A stretch of DNA of 64,000 bases from Demequina sp. NBRC 110051 (lineage in GTDB: Bacteria > Actinomycetota > Actinomycetes > Actinomycetales > Demequinaceae): assembly GCF_002090055.1 (NCBI RefSeq), contig NZ_BBRH01000011.1:124001-188000 (forward strand). The letters run 5' to 3'. The translations under genes and the position numbers were made by a program. Of the stretch, positions 1 to 8,210 are shown in pieces; within the stretch, counting starts at the first letter, position 1, and every line of letters starts with the position of its first letter. Under the pieces are notes generated by a model. It did not search any database. It was given only the letters and a program-made list of their open reading frames with translations, and was not told the origin of the DNA.

Positions 1-2
1 AC

Positions 3-2459
3 ACCCGCATCGACGGGCATGTGAAGGGTTGCGAGCGCTGCACCGCGCTGGTGCTGGAGCTCGAGGACGTCAACCGCGGACTGCGCGGCATCATCGCTCC
101 CCTGTTCATGGGTGCGCTGGGGGTGGGAGCGCTCGAGGGCGGCCTGCCCATCGGCGGCGCCCTGGGCCCCGCGGGCGCGACCGGGGCCGCGGGTGCCGGT
201 GGTGCCGGCAGCGCCGCGGCAGGTGCCGGCGCGACGACCGCGAGCGGGGTAGCCGGGGCCGCGGGGACCGGAATCCTCGGGGGCCTCGGGACGCTCGGTG
301 CCGTGGGGTTGCTGACCAAGGTGGCCGTGCCCGCCGCGGCGGCGCTCGGCGCCGTCGCGCTCACCGTCGCAGGCGTCAATTTCATCGGGAACCTGTTCCC
401 TGGCGAGGACCCAGCCGATGCTCAGGGCACCGGCGGCGTCGCGTCGCCGCGGGACAGCGAGCCCGGGGCGGGTTCGACGGATGCCGATTCCGGTGTCGAC
501 TCAGGTGTCGACGACGACGCCGATCAGCCTGCGGCCGGCACCCCCGGCTCCGTGGACGAGTCCGACGACGCCACCGGCCCGATCTACTCGGCCCAGACTG
601 GCAGCTCGCCTTCCTCCGTCGCCCCGGTGACGGCACCCGGCGCGGGCACCGCACCGGCCGGCAGCGGCACGGCTCAGACCACTCCCGCGATCGTGGTCGA
701 CCCTGGCGCGACGAGCGATGACGGATCGACCTCCGGCGGTTCCGCTGGGGCATCGGGCACGGACGGAACGGGCACCGCGGACGACACGTCCGGGGGAACT
801 ACCTCGGGCGACACGGGAAACAACACCGGCTCTGGTAGCGGAACAGATACTGGCTCCGACAGCGGGACCGATAGCGGAACCGACTCAGGCATCGGCACCG
901 GCGGCGACAGCGAGACGCCAGGAGACGGCACCGGTGAGGAACCCGGCACGGATACCGGGACGGATACGGGTACGGATTCCGGCTCGGGCACCGGGACCGA
1001 TAGCGGAACCGACTCGGGCACCGACACCGACACCGGAACGTCGGGCACCAGCAAGCTGAGCATCGCCCAGTCCCCCACGTCGTACCTTGCTCTCACGCGC
1101 TCGGACCCCGAGGTGACACTCGCCCTCAGCAACGACGGCGACGGCGCCGCGGCGGACGTCACGGCGTCTATTGCGCTTCCGGCGGGGCTCACGTTTGCGG
1201 CGCCCGGCGGCACCGCGGGCTTCGCAGCCCCACAGGAGGACGTGTGGAGCCAGCAGATGGCTCGCGTCACCCAGGAGCCGTTCACACTCGACGGCTGGGA
1301 GTGCACCCTTAGCGCGAACGCCCGCGTCCTGACCTGCGCCATCGACTCCGTCGGCGCGGGCAGCGATGCCAGCTTCGACATGGACGTCACGCTCCTGACG
1401 GACCGCCTCGCGGACGACGCGACGACGACCTTTACGGTCGACGCCGGCGCACAGCATGTTTCTTACTCCGTCGCCACCGGCATCACGGACCTGCCGACCG
1501 GCTACGGCGCCACGGGCGGGGCGGGAGCCACGCAGGTGGGCGCGACCCTCATGGGGTGCTCCGAAATCTTTGACCCGCACCGATACTGCAAGAACGTCAT
1601 GGACCAGACGGCGAACGGCGATCAACTCAAGTACAACAACAACGCCTACGCGATGGTGCCGCTGAACGACGCGGGCGGCGAGAACAACTCGGGCACCACC
1701 ACTGTCGACCTGCCCGCGGGCGCGACGGTGACAAGCGCCACGCTCGAGTGGTCGGCGAACCGCCCGGTCCTGACCCACTGGTCAGGTGACACGGGATCCG
1801 CTCGCCTTCGCGTTCCCGGCGGCCACTACGTGGAGGTCACCGCGGACACGACCCGCTCGTTCACTCGCTCACTGTGGCACTACTACCTGTCACGGGCGGA
1901 CGTCACGGACCTCGTCACCGGCGAGGGCACGTACGGCGTCGCCGACATCGCACTCGCTCAGTCCCCTGGTACGAATCTCTACGGCGGGTTCACGCTGACC
2001 GTCATCTACGACGACCCGGCCGCGCCGGAGACCTCGTCCGTCACCGTGTTCGAGGGGCCGCATTGGGCGTCCGAGTCCACGCCGGTGACGCTCCCGTTCC
2101 GCCTGGACGAGGGTCGCTATGTGACGGCCTCATGGACCGCCTACGAGACCGACCGCGGCTTCATCAACGACCGCGTGGCTCTCGACTGGTCGCCGCTGAG
2201 GCCCGAGCGTGAGCGCGGCAACGGCGACTCCGGCAACGCGGGCGACTCGACCGCGTTCGGCGGCCTCTACGCCAACACCCTCGGGATCGACGCCAAGCCC
2301 TTCGAGACCGTGTGGGCACAGCAGGGCGCGCACGCGCTCAAGGTCACAACGACTGCTGCGCACGAGGACGCCGACGACTCGCTCGGCGGCGGCCAACGCT
2401 CCACGGGCGACGACTTCCTCATCGGCACCGTGGTGGTGCAGACCTCGACCGAGGGCTGA
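3..2459 (+). CDS. Zinc-finger, membrane-spanning surface protein (partial, 5' end outside window)
   Basis: The frame is open from the left edge, so the GTG at 21 is probably not the true start. Codons at 18-20, 30-32 and 39-41 give His, Cys and Cys in the H-x3-C-x2-C pattern of the zf-HC2 zinc finger of anti-sigma factors and sigma-factor tails. An Ala/Gly-rich linker and one likely membrane helix (about 280-396) follow, then an acidic Ser/Thr/Gly/Asp stalk with GTDSG-type repeats (about 820-1050). Next come a DUF11-like beta domain (about 1060-1480) and a C-terminal domain with Cys pairs and a TATLEW-like beta region resembling DUF3344 proteins. I infer a cytoplasmic regulatory head joined through the membrane to an exposed sensor or adhesin. 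It may be an anti-sigma factor or the tail of an ECF sigma factor; the missing N-terminus decides. The domain names come from pattern memory, not a search. Confidence 0.7.
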   Translation, partial: TRIDGHVKGCERCTALVLELEDVNRGLRGIIAPLFMGALGVGALEGGLPIGGALGPAGATGAAGAGGAGSAAAGAGATTASGVAGAAGTGILGGLGTLGAVGLLTKVAVPAAAALGAVALTVAGVNFIGNLFPGEDPADAQGTGGVASPRDSEPGAGSTDADSGVDSGVDDDADQPAAGTPGSVDESDDATGPIYSAQTGSSPSSVAPVTAPGAGTAPAGSGTAQTTPAIVVDPGATSDDGSTSGGSAGASGTDGTGTADDTSGGTTSGDTGNNTGSGSGTDTGSDSGTDSGTDSGIGTGGDSETPGDGTGEEPGTDTGTDTGTDSGSGTGTDSGTDSGTDTDTGTSGTSKLSIAQSPTSYLALTRSDPEVTLALSNDGDGAAADVTASIALPAGLTFAAPGGTAGFAAPQEDVWSQQMARVTQEPFTLDGWECTLSANARVLTCAIDSVGAGSDASFDMDVTLLTDRLADDATTTFTVDAGAQHVSYSVATGITDLPTGYGATGGAGATQVGATLMGCSEIFDPHRYCKNVMDQTANGDQLKYNNNAYAMVPLNDAGGENNSGTTTVDLPAGATVTSATLEWSANRPVLTHWSGDTGSARLRVPGGHYVEVTADTTRSFTRSLWHYYLSRADVTDLVTGEGTYGVADIALAQSPGTNLYGGFTLTVIYDDPAAPETSSVTVFEGPHWASESTPVTLPFRLDEGRYVTASWTAYETDRGFINDRVALDWSPLRPERERGNGDSGNAGDSTAFGGLYANTLGIDAKPFETVWAQQGAHALKVTTTAAHEDADDSLGGGQRSTGDDFLIGTVVVQTSTEG
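820..1050 (+). repeat. Low-complexity Ser/Thr/Gly/Asp stalk repeats
   Basis: Degenerate tandem 6- to 18-base units (variants of GGAACCGACTCG and GGGACCGATAGC) encode GTDSG/GTDTG runs within the surface protein. Such stalks typically space an extracellular domain from the membrane. The unit number is likely to vary between strains. Confidence 0.75.
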
Positions 2460-2482
2460 GCGCACACCGCTTCGGCAAGCGA

Positions 2483-3085
2483 TTAACGCTCGGGCGTGGC
2501 CTTCCAGTCCATGTCGAGCTGGCGCGCGGTCGCGTGAGCGAGATTCTCTCCCGCCACGCGGGCCACCACGTGGAGGGCCATGTGAATCCCTGAGGTGAGG
2601 CCGCCGCTGGTGACCACATCGCCGGCGTCGACCCAACGGACGCCGGCCACGGCATCGGCCACCGCCTCGCTCGCGAGGTCAGCGACGTCCTCCCAGTGCG
2701 TGGTGGCCGGAAGGCCAGCCAGCAGCCCGGCGCGCGCGAGGAGGAAAGATCCGGTGCACACCGACGTGGTGAGGCCGGCCCCCTCGGAAAGGAGGCTCAC
2801 AGCCCTGGCGAGTGATGCATCGGCCACCGCCTTGCCCACGTCGATCGTGCCGGGGACGACGACCACGTCGCAGGGCCCCACGGCATCGGCCGCCGTCAGG
2901 CCGGTGAGCGTCATGCCGCCAAAGGCGGTCGCGTCGGCGCCGTCGGGGCTGATCAGCACGACCTCGAAGCCGGGCGCCTCGCCTGCACGCTCCTGCAGCC
3001 GGGCGGCCGTGAGGAAGACCTCGTAGGGTCCGCCCGCGTCAATCAGGTCGAAGTCGTCGAATACCAGGATGCCGATGCGCGTCAT
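2483..3085 (-). CDS. DJ-1/PfpI family (class I glutamine amidotransferase-like) protein
   Basis: This 200-residue protein has the DJ-1/PfpI fold. The N-terminus (MTRIGILVFDDFDLIDAGGP) is typical of the GlxA/AraC-linked subgroup, followed by the conserved Glu near residue 22 and the nucleophile elbow around Cys110 (TSVCTGSF), with His130 in TTHWEDV. It lacks the C-terminal AraC DNA-binding domain found in GlxA regulators, so it is the stand-alone form, seen for example in isonitrile hydratase-like and chaperone-like members. The substrate cannot be told. Its gene end faces the surface-protein gene with 23 bases between, and the MFS gene lies upstream on the same strand (21 bases apart), so the two may be cotranscribed. 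Confidence 0.8.
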   Translation of the reverse strand: MTRIGILVFDDFDLIDAGGPYEVFLTAARLQERAGEAPGFEVVLISPDGADATAFGGMTLTGLTAADAVGPCDVVVVPGTIDVGKAVADASLARAVSLLSEGAGLTTSVCTGSFLLARAGLLAGLPATTHWEDVADLASEAVADAVAGVRWVDAGDVVTSGGLTSGIHMALHVVARVAGENLAHATARQLDMDWKATPER

Positions 3086-3106
3086 GGGCTCACCCTAGGG
3101 CAGGGA

Positions 3107-4387
3107 CTAGCGCACGACCTCCGTCGAGGCACGCGGGAACACGATGACCCAGAAGGCCGCCTGGGCGAGCAGCATGGCACCCACGGCCACAATGCCCATG
3201 GAGGCCACGGAGATGCCCCCGAGCCCGATCAGCGGGGTCGCGAGGCCCGCGACTCCCATGTTGAGCGCGCCGATAAGGGACGCCGCGGTGCCGGCCTCCT
3301 CGGCGTGGCCCGCGAGCGCCGTCACCTGCACCGTCGGCATGATGAGGCCCAGCGGGGCGACCACGAAGAACAGCGAGACGAGCACCCAGACCACACCGGC
3401 ATCGGTGACGCCGGAGGCGAGCAGCGCGAGCGCACCCAGCGACTGCACCGCGAGGCCCGCGGTGGTCACCGTGCGAGGGGCGAACACGCGCATGAGGCGC
3501 GCGGACGCCTGGTTGCACAGGACGAGGCCGATGGAGTTGGCGCCGAAGACCAGGCCGTACTGCTGGGCGGACAGGCCGAACTGCTCCTGCAGGACGAACG
3601 ACGACGCGGACAGGTACGCGAACAGCGCCGTAAACGACATGGCGCCGACGAGGGCAATACCCACGAAGGCGCGGTCGCGGAACAGGTGACCGTAGCGGCG
3701 GGCGACGACGGCGGCCTCGAACTTGCCGCGCTGCTGAGCAGGGCGTGTCTCGATCATGAGGAAGGCGGCCACAAGAATCATCACAATGCCGTAGGCGGCC
3801 AGGACGAAGAAGATGCCGCGCCACGGCATCACCGCGAGCAGCTGCGAGCCGATGACGGGGGCCACCACGGGCGCAAGGCCGCTCACGAGCGCCATGTTGG
3901 CGAGCATGCGGATCAGGCGCTGGCCGGCGAACAGGTCGCGCACCATGGCCATGGCGACCACACCGGCACCTGCGGCGCCGATGCCCTGGAGAATACGTCC
4001 CGCCATGACGAGCTCGACGGTCGGGGCGAAGGCCACCGCGATCGAGGCGAGGATGTGGACGGCAGTCGCGACCAGAAGAGGACGACGGCGGCCGAGAGCG
4101 TCGGACAACGGGCCCACGATCAGTTGGCCGAGCGCGAAGCCGATCATGGTCGCGGTCAGCGTGAGCTGGATCGCGGCGTCGTTCGCCTGCAGGTCAGCGG
4201 CCACCTCGGGGAAGGCGGGCAGGTACAGGTCGACGGTGAAGGGGCCGAGCGCGACAAGGGCGCCCAGGATCAGGATGTACTTGAGCTTGTCACGACGCGT
4301 CAGGGTCTGTCCAAGCGTCTGCGCGACCGAGGGGTCGACAGGGACGGTGGGGGCAACGGTGTTGCGGGCATGGACGTCGGAAGACAC
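3107..4387 (-). CDS. Bcr/CflA-type multidrug MFS exporter
   Basis: The roughly 426-residue protein has twelve predicted membrane helices and the signature of the drug:H+ antiporter-1 family: DLYLPAFPEVAADLQ after helix 1 and the motif-A loop GPLSDALGRRRPLL, as in Bcr/CflA. It probably exports a drug or metabolite across the cytoplasmic membrane. The frame could run to 4471, but the extra 28 residues are Pro-rich and atypical. The GTG at 4387, preceded by GGAAAG, puts a normal short cytosolic tail before helix 1. Upstream, a 12-base perfect palindrome at 4506-4517 lies between candidate -35 and -10 elements, suggesting control by a TetR-like repressor. The substrate is unknown. Confidence 0.82.
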   Translation of the reverse strand: MSSDVHARNTVAPTVPVDPSVAQTLGQTLTRRDKLKYILILGALVALGPFTVDLYLPAFPEVAADLQANDAAIQLTLTATMIGFALGQLIVGPLSDALGRRRPLLVATAVHILASIAVAFAPTVELVMAGRILQGIGAAGAGVVAMAMVRDLFAGQRLIRMLANMALVSGLAPVVAPVIGSQLLAVMPWRGIFFVLAAYGIVMILVAAFLMIETRPAQQRGKFEAAVVARRYGHLFRDRAFVGIALVGAMSFTALFAYLSASSFVLQEQFGLSAQQYGLVFGANSIGLVLCNQASARLMRVFAPRTVTTAGLAVQSLGALALLASGVTDAGVVWVLVSLFFVVAPLGLIMPTVQVTALAGHAEEAGTAASLIGALNMGVAGLATPLIGLGGISVASMGIVAVGAMLLAQAAFWVIVFPRASTEVVR

Positions 4388-4505
4388 GACAAAGACAACT
4401 TTCCAAGAGGGGGTCGGCGGTGGCGGGCGTCGAGTGCCGTCTGCGAAGGCAGCTCCGGGGGTGGGCGCCACTCGAGTACAACTCCGACGCCGCCAGTGTA
4501 TTCCC

Positions 4506-4517
4506 TACCGGCCGGTA
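4506..4517. promoter_or_regulatory. Palindromic operator TACCGGCCGGTA upstream of the exporter
   Basis: This is a perfect 12-base palindrome. On the minus strand it lies just after a T-run (possible -35) and seven bases before a TACACT -10-like hexamer, so a bound repressor would block the exporter promoter. TACCG...CGGTA half-sites are common for TetR-family regulators of efflux pumps. No TetR gene lies next to the exporter; the two in the window are about 34 and 38 kb away. Confidence 0.45.
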
Positions 4518-4592
4518 AAAAACACCCCTACGTTGTCTTTGCCTGGTGTTGGGGTGGGGCGCGGGGCCCTCCTCGCGGGGGTCCCGCGGGTC

Positions 4593-4700
4593 CCGTACCG
4601 CTCAACACACGGCTGGGGCCGATGCGACGGCTGGGGCTCGTGTTTATCCCCACCCGCCACACGAGGCACACCGGCACCAGGTGTGTGTTGGGCGGTACGG
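4593..4700. repeat. 108-bp element with 18-bp terminal inverted repeats
   Basis: CCGTACCGCTCAACACAC at 4593-4610 is matched in reverse complement at 4683-4700 with 17 of 18 bases. The 72-base interior has a second, 7-bp stem (CTCGTGT/ACACGAG) and one copy of the dispersed GGCCGATGC motif (4617-4625). It lies in the 389-base gap between the alpha-glucoside operon end and the exporter promoter and has no convincing gene. It could be the operon terminator or a miniature mobile element; no target duplication is evident. Confidence 0.5.
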
Positions 4701-4776
4701 CGGCGGGGGCTGGCAGGCCCTGGTAGGCGCCGCGTACCACGACACCACAGCTCGCAACGGCCCGGGACGTGGACTG

Positions 4777-5781
4777 TCAGCCCTTGACCGCGCCTCCCAG
4801 GCCCGCCGAGCGCAGGAATACCCTCTGGAACAGCAGGAACATCACTACCGGGATGATGGTCGCTATCGCGAGCGCCGCAAGGAAGACATCGAGCTCGGTC
4901 TGCGACTGGACCGCGGGGAGCCGCACCGAGAGCGGTTGCACCGCCGGGTCGGGGAGCACGAGGAGCGGCCAAAGGAAGTCCTTCCAGGCCGCAATCACGG
5001 CGAAGACCGACACCACGCCGAGGATGGGCTTCGACATCGGCAGGATGATGGACCAGAACAGCCGGAAAGGTCCCGCGCCGTCAGTCTGCGCCGCCTCGAT
5101 GACCTCGCGTGGGAGATTGTCGAAGAACCGCTTCACGAGCAGGATGTTGAAGGCGTTCGCGGCCATCGGCAGCCACACCGCAAGGTAGTTGTTCAGGAGC
5201 GAGTAGTCGCGCCCGAGGAACGGTGGGCTCACCACGGTGAGGTAGAGCGGCACCAACAGCACGACCGACGGGATGAACAGCGTCGCGAGCACCAGCGAAC
5301 CCAGCACTCGGTGGTAGCGAGGCTGGAGAACGGACAGCGTGTAGGCACCTGTGGTGGCGACCAGCATCTGGAACACCCACGCGCCCAGCGCGATGACGAC
5401 CGTGTTGAAGAAGTACTGGTCGATGTGGATGTCATTCCACGCGGTCGAGAGGTTTGCCCAGTCGATGCCGTTCGGCCACAGCGCGAACGGCTCTCGCAGC
5501 GTGTCCTGGGTGGGCGTCACCGCCGCCTTGGCGAGCCAGAGGAGGGGTCCGAGCCCCGCGAGCACTAGCGTCACCGACAGGAACACGTGCACCACTCGCA
5601 TCCCGCGACGCACGCGCGGCTGGCGGAGGTCCGCTTCGGACACGATGCCGCGCGAGTCCTCGATCATCGGGCCTCGACCCTTGCGCCACCGCAGCGGCCG
5701 TGAACGCCGCGTGTCGACTCCTCCTGCGAGTGCCGCCGTGCCGGTGCGCTGCGCCGCAGGGGTGGTCGTTTCGGTGGTCAT
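4777..5781 (-). CDS. Sugar ABC transporter permease, MalG type
   Basis: The 334-residue inner-membrane permease has about six helices and the EAA loop that docks to the ATPase (EVIEAAQTDGAG, then ILPMSKP), as in MalG-type carbohydrate importers. The start at 5781 is preferred over 5793 because it has GGAG six bases upstream and overlaps the previous stop as ATGA. It is the last gene of the leftward operon GH13, binding protein, MalF-type, MalG-type. No ATPase gene is present, so like many actinobacterial sugar importers it probably uses a shared MsiK-type ATPase encoded elsewhere. The cargo is inferred to be maltose-like or other alpha-glucosides from the GH13 neighbour. Confidence 0.9.
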   Translation of the reverse strand: MTTETTTPAAQRTGTAALAGGVDTRRSRPLRWRKGRGPMIEDSRGIVSEADLRQPRVRRGMRVVHVFLSVTLVLAGLGPLLWLAKAAVTPTQDTLREPFALWPNGIDWANLSTAWNDIHIDQYFFNTVVIALGAWVFQMLVATTGAYTLSVLQPRYHRVLGSLVLATLFIPSVVLLVPLYLTVVSPPFLGRDYSLLNNYLAVWLPMAANAFNILLVKRFFDNLPREVIEAAQTDGAGPFRLFWSIILPMSKPILGVVSVFAVIAAWKDFLWPLLVLPDPAVQPLSVRLPAVQSQTELDVFLAALAIATIIPVVMFLLFQRVFLRSAGLGGAVKG

Positions 5782-6713
5782 GAGGTACTCCAACGGGCGG
5801 TGAGGCGGAAGTAGATCCAGGACAGCAGCGCTAGGAAGATGGCGAGCATCACGGACAGCGCCGTGGCCATGCCGTAGTTGCCGCCGAGCGAGTTTTGGAA
5901 GGCATAGCGGTAGATGAGCAGCAGCACCGTGGTGGTGGAGTTGACGGGTCCACCGCCGGTGAAGAGGAAGGGTTCAAGGAAAATCTGCGCGGTGGCGAGA
6001 ATCTGCAGGATCAGCATCACGAAGATCACTCCGCGCAGCTGCGGCAGCGTCACGTGCCAGGCCTTGCGCCAGATGCTGGCGCCATCGACCTCCGCCGCGT
6101 CGTAGAGCTCAGGGGGGACGGCTAGTAGCGCCGCAAGGTAGATGATGATCGAGCCGCCCGCGGCGGCCCAGGTGGCCTCGATGACGAGTGACGGCATGGC
6201 CTGGGCCTGACTCTGGAGCCACGGTTGAGGGCCGATGCCCACCCACCCCAGCACGGTATTGAACACGCCGTTGGGCGAGGCGTCGTAGAACACCTTCCAC
6301 AGCAGCACCGCGACGACGGGCGGCACCACCACGGGCAGGTACGCGAGCGCGGAGTAGATCCCCTTGCCGCGCCGCACCTCGCTCATGAGGACGGCCATGA
6401 GGATGGGGATGGGGAAACCCATGACGAGCGCGAGGGCCGCAAAGTAGAGCGTGTTGAGCACCGCGGTGCCGAGCAGAGGGTCGTTCAGGACGGCGATGAA
6501 GTTGTCGAAGCCCACGAACTCCGCGGGCTGGAGGAGGTTCGTCTTCTGGAAGCTCATGACGACGGACCGCACGATGGGCCCCCAGCTGAACACGGTGAAG
6601 ATGAGGATCATCGGCAACGCGAAGGCGAGGGCCGTCAGCCCTCCGCTCTTGACCCAGGTGCGCGGGGTGCGGCGCCGTCGCGCCGTCGCGGCGGGTGCAT
6701 GCGTGGTGGTCAT
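5778..6713 (-). CDS. Sugar ABC transporter permease, MalF/UgpA type
   Basis: This 311-residue permease has six predicted membrane helices and an EAA loop near residue 210 (ELYDAAEVDGASIWR, then TLPQLRG). It forms the heterodimeric channel with the MalG-type permease, whose start overlaps this stop by four bases. The N-terminus is short and cytosolic, as in UgpA/LacF-type proteins, without the large periplasmic loop of enteric MalF. It is 63 bases downstream of the binding-protein gene and inferred to belong to the alpha-glucoside operon controlled from the promoter near 9970. Confidence 0.9.
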   Translation of the reverse strand: MTTTHAPAATARRRRTPRTWVKSGGLTALAFALPMILIFTVFSWGPIVRSVVMSFQKTNLLQPAEFVGFDNFIAVLNDPLLGTAVLNTLYFAALALVMGFPIPILMAVLMSEVRRGKGIYSALAYLPVVVPPVVAVLLWKVFYDASPNGVFNTVLGWVGIGPQPWLQSQAQAMPSLVIEATWAAAGGSIIIYLAALLAVPPELYDAAEVDGASIWRKAWHVTLPQLRGVIFVMLILQILATAQIFLEPFLFTGGGPVNSTTTVLLLIYRYAFQNSLGGNYGMATALSVMLAIFLALLSWIYFRLTARWSTS

Positions 6714-6776
6714 GCCACTCCTTGAGGTGAGGCCGGACGGCCGGGGCGAGGGAGCGCCCCGGCCGTCCGTGCGGCG

Positions 6777-8180
6777 TTACTGGTCGAGCAGGGCCTGGGC
6801 GTCCTGGTCGGCCTGGGTCAGGAGCGCGTCGATGTCGGCTGACTCGTCGGTCAGGACCGCCTGCACCACGGGGTCGAGCAGCGCGTAGATCTCCTGAGTC
6901 TTGCCCTTGGGCTCACCCACGGGGGTCTGGTCCCAGATGTTCTCGGTGAACGGGGTCATCTGCTCCTGGGGCACGTTGACGAACTCGGCGATCCACTGCT
7001 GCGACTCGTCGTAGAGCTCGCGGGACAGGACCGGAAGCACGGGAGTGCCCACGGCCTGCCCGGAATCGGCGAGCGCCTGCGCATCGGCCTTGGCGGCGTC
7101 CTCGTTCATGAGCTTCTGCATGTAGTACCAGTCGATCCACTTCACGGCGGCAGCCTTGGTGGTCTCGTCGACGGTGGGGCTGACCACGGCGATGTCGCCG
7201 CCGCCGAGCGTGCCGGGGTCGTCGCCCTCCAGGGGCATGACGGTCAGTCCGTACTGGTCGGGGTCCATGCCGAAGTCCCGGACGAGGGCCGTGTAGACGT
7301 CGGAGCCGGAGGTGAACATGCCGAGGTTGCCCGCGGCGAACTCCTGGTTGATGGTCCCCCAGTCGAGGTCCACCTTGGCGCCGAACGCGTTGTCCTCCCA
7401 CTTGACGTCGTGGAGGAACTCGAGGGTGGCCTTGGTGCCGGCATTGCTGATGCTCGACGTGTAGGTGCCGTCGCCGTTGTCGACCTGGGTGCGGCCGCCA
7501 CGCGACACGGTCTGTGCGGTGAGCTGCCAGCCGCCGGTGTTGTTGATCGCCATTTGGGAGTAGCCGGCCTTGCCGGTCTTGTCTGCGATCGCCTTGGCGG
7601 CCTCACGGACCTCGTCCCAGGTGGCGGGTGGGTTGTCGGGGTCCAATCCGGCCTCGTCGAACAGGTCCCGGTTGTAGTGAAGGCCCATGGCGTAGGCCTG
7701 ACGCGGGAAGCCGAAGATGTTGCCGTCCGCGTCGGTCACGCCGTCGAGGATGATCGGGTTGAACTTGTCGGAGTAGCCCAGCGTGTCCACCTCCGCGGTC
7801 ACATCCATAAGCTGGCCGTTCTCCAGCAGGGTCTTGGAGTCGGTGAAGGGGACGGTGAAGACGTCCGGGAGGCTCCCTCCCGCGAGTTGCACGGCGAAGG
7901 TGGGTCCGGTCCATTCGTACTCGACTCCGATGACGTCGATATCCGGGTTCGCTTCCTCGAACTGCGCCTCCTGCGTGGCGAAGGCCTCGTAGGCTGCCTC
8001 GTCCGCGCCGGGCGGGAACGTCGCCACGCGCAGTTCGATGGTGCCCGAGGCGGCCTCAGCGGAGCCTCCCGAGGTGGGCGTCGTGTCTGGGTCACCGTCC
8101 GATGTGCAGGCGGTGACGAGCATGGCGCTCGCGGCGAGTGTGGCACCCACCGCGGCGGTCCTGCGGCCGATCGACATCAT
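6777..8180 (-). CDS. Sugar-binding lipoprotein of ABC importer (SBP family 1)
   Basis: An extracellular solute-binding protein of about 467 residues. The N-terminus carries a lipoprotein signal ending in LVTAC, with the lipidated Cys about 25 residues in, then a Ser/Gly/Thr-rich tether and a family 1 (MalE-like) binding fold containing the usual PDVF motif. Three ATGs lie close together. The one at 8180 has AAGGAG seven bases upstream, while the first at 8186 is only one base from it, so 8180 is preferred. It is 30 bases downstream of the GH13 gene and delivers the sugar to the two permeases. Ligand: alpha-glucosides by context only. Confidence 0.9.
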   Translation of the reverse strand: MMSIGRRTAAVGATLAASAMLVTACTSDGDPDTTPTSGGSAEAASGTIELRVATFPPGADEAAYEAFATQEAQFEEANPDIDVIGVEYEWTGPTFAVQLAGGSLPDVFTVPFTDSKTLLENGQLMDVTAEVDTLGYSDKFNPIILDGVTDADGNIFGFPRQAYAMGLHYNRDLFDEAGLDPDNPPATWDEVREAAKAIADKTGKAGYSQMAINNTGGWQLTAQTVSRGGRTQVDNGDGTYTSSISNAGTKATLEFLHDVKWEDNAFGAKVDLDWGTINQEFAAGNLGMFTSGSDVYTALVRDFGMDPDQYGLTVMPLEGDDPGTLGGGDIAVVSPTVDETTKAAAVKWIDWYYMQKLMNEDAAKADAQALADSGQAVGTPVLPVLSRELYDESQQWIAEFVNVPQEQMTPFTENIWDQTPVGEPKGKTQEIYALLDPVVQAVLTDESADIDALLTQADQDAQALLDQ

Positions 8181-8210
8181 TGTCATTCTCCTTGGGGTTG
8201 GTGTGCGCCC

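Noticed and set aside
674-1390. Long open frames antisense to the surface-protein gene
   Set aside because: They mirror the GC-rich repeat codons of the real gene; composition (Val/Pro/Ser repeats) follows from the opposite strand and no ribosome site or family motif is present.
4510-4990. Frames across the 4593-4700 inverted repeat
   Set aside because: The products are Pro/Gly/Arg-rich and the frames run into the permease gene antisense; the inverted repeat is the more economical explanation.
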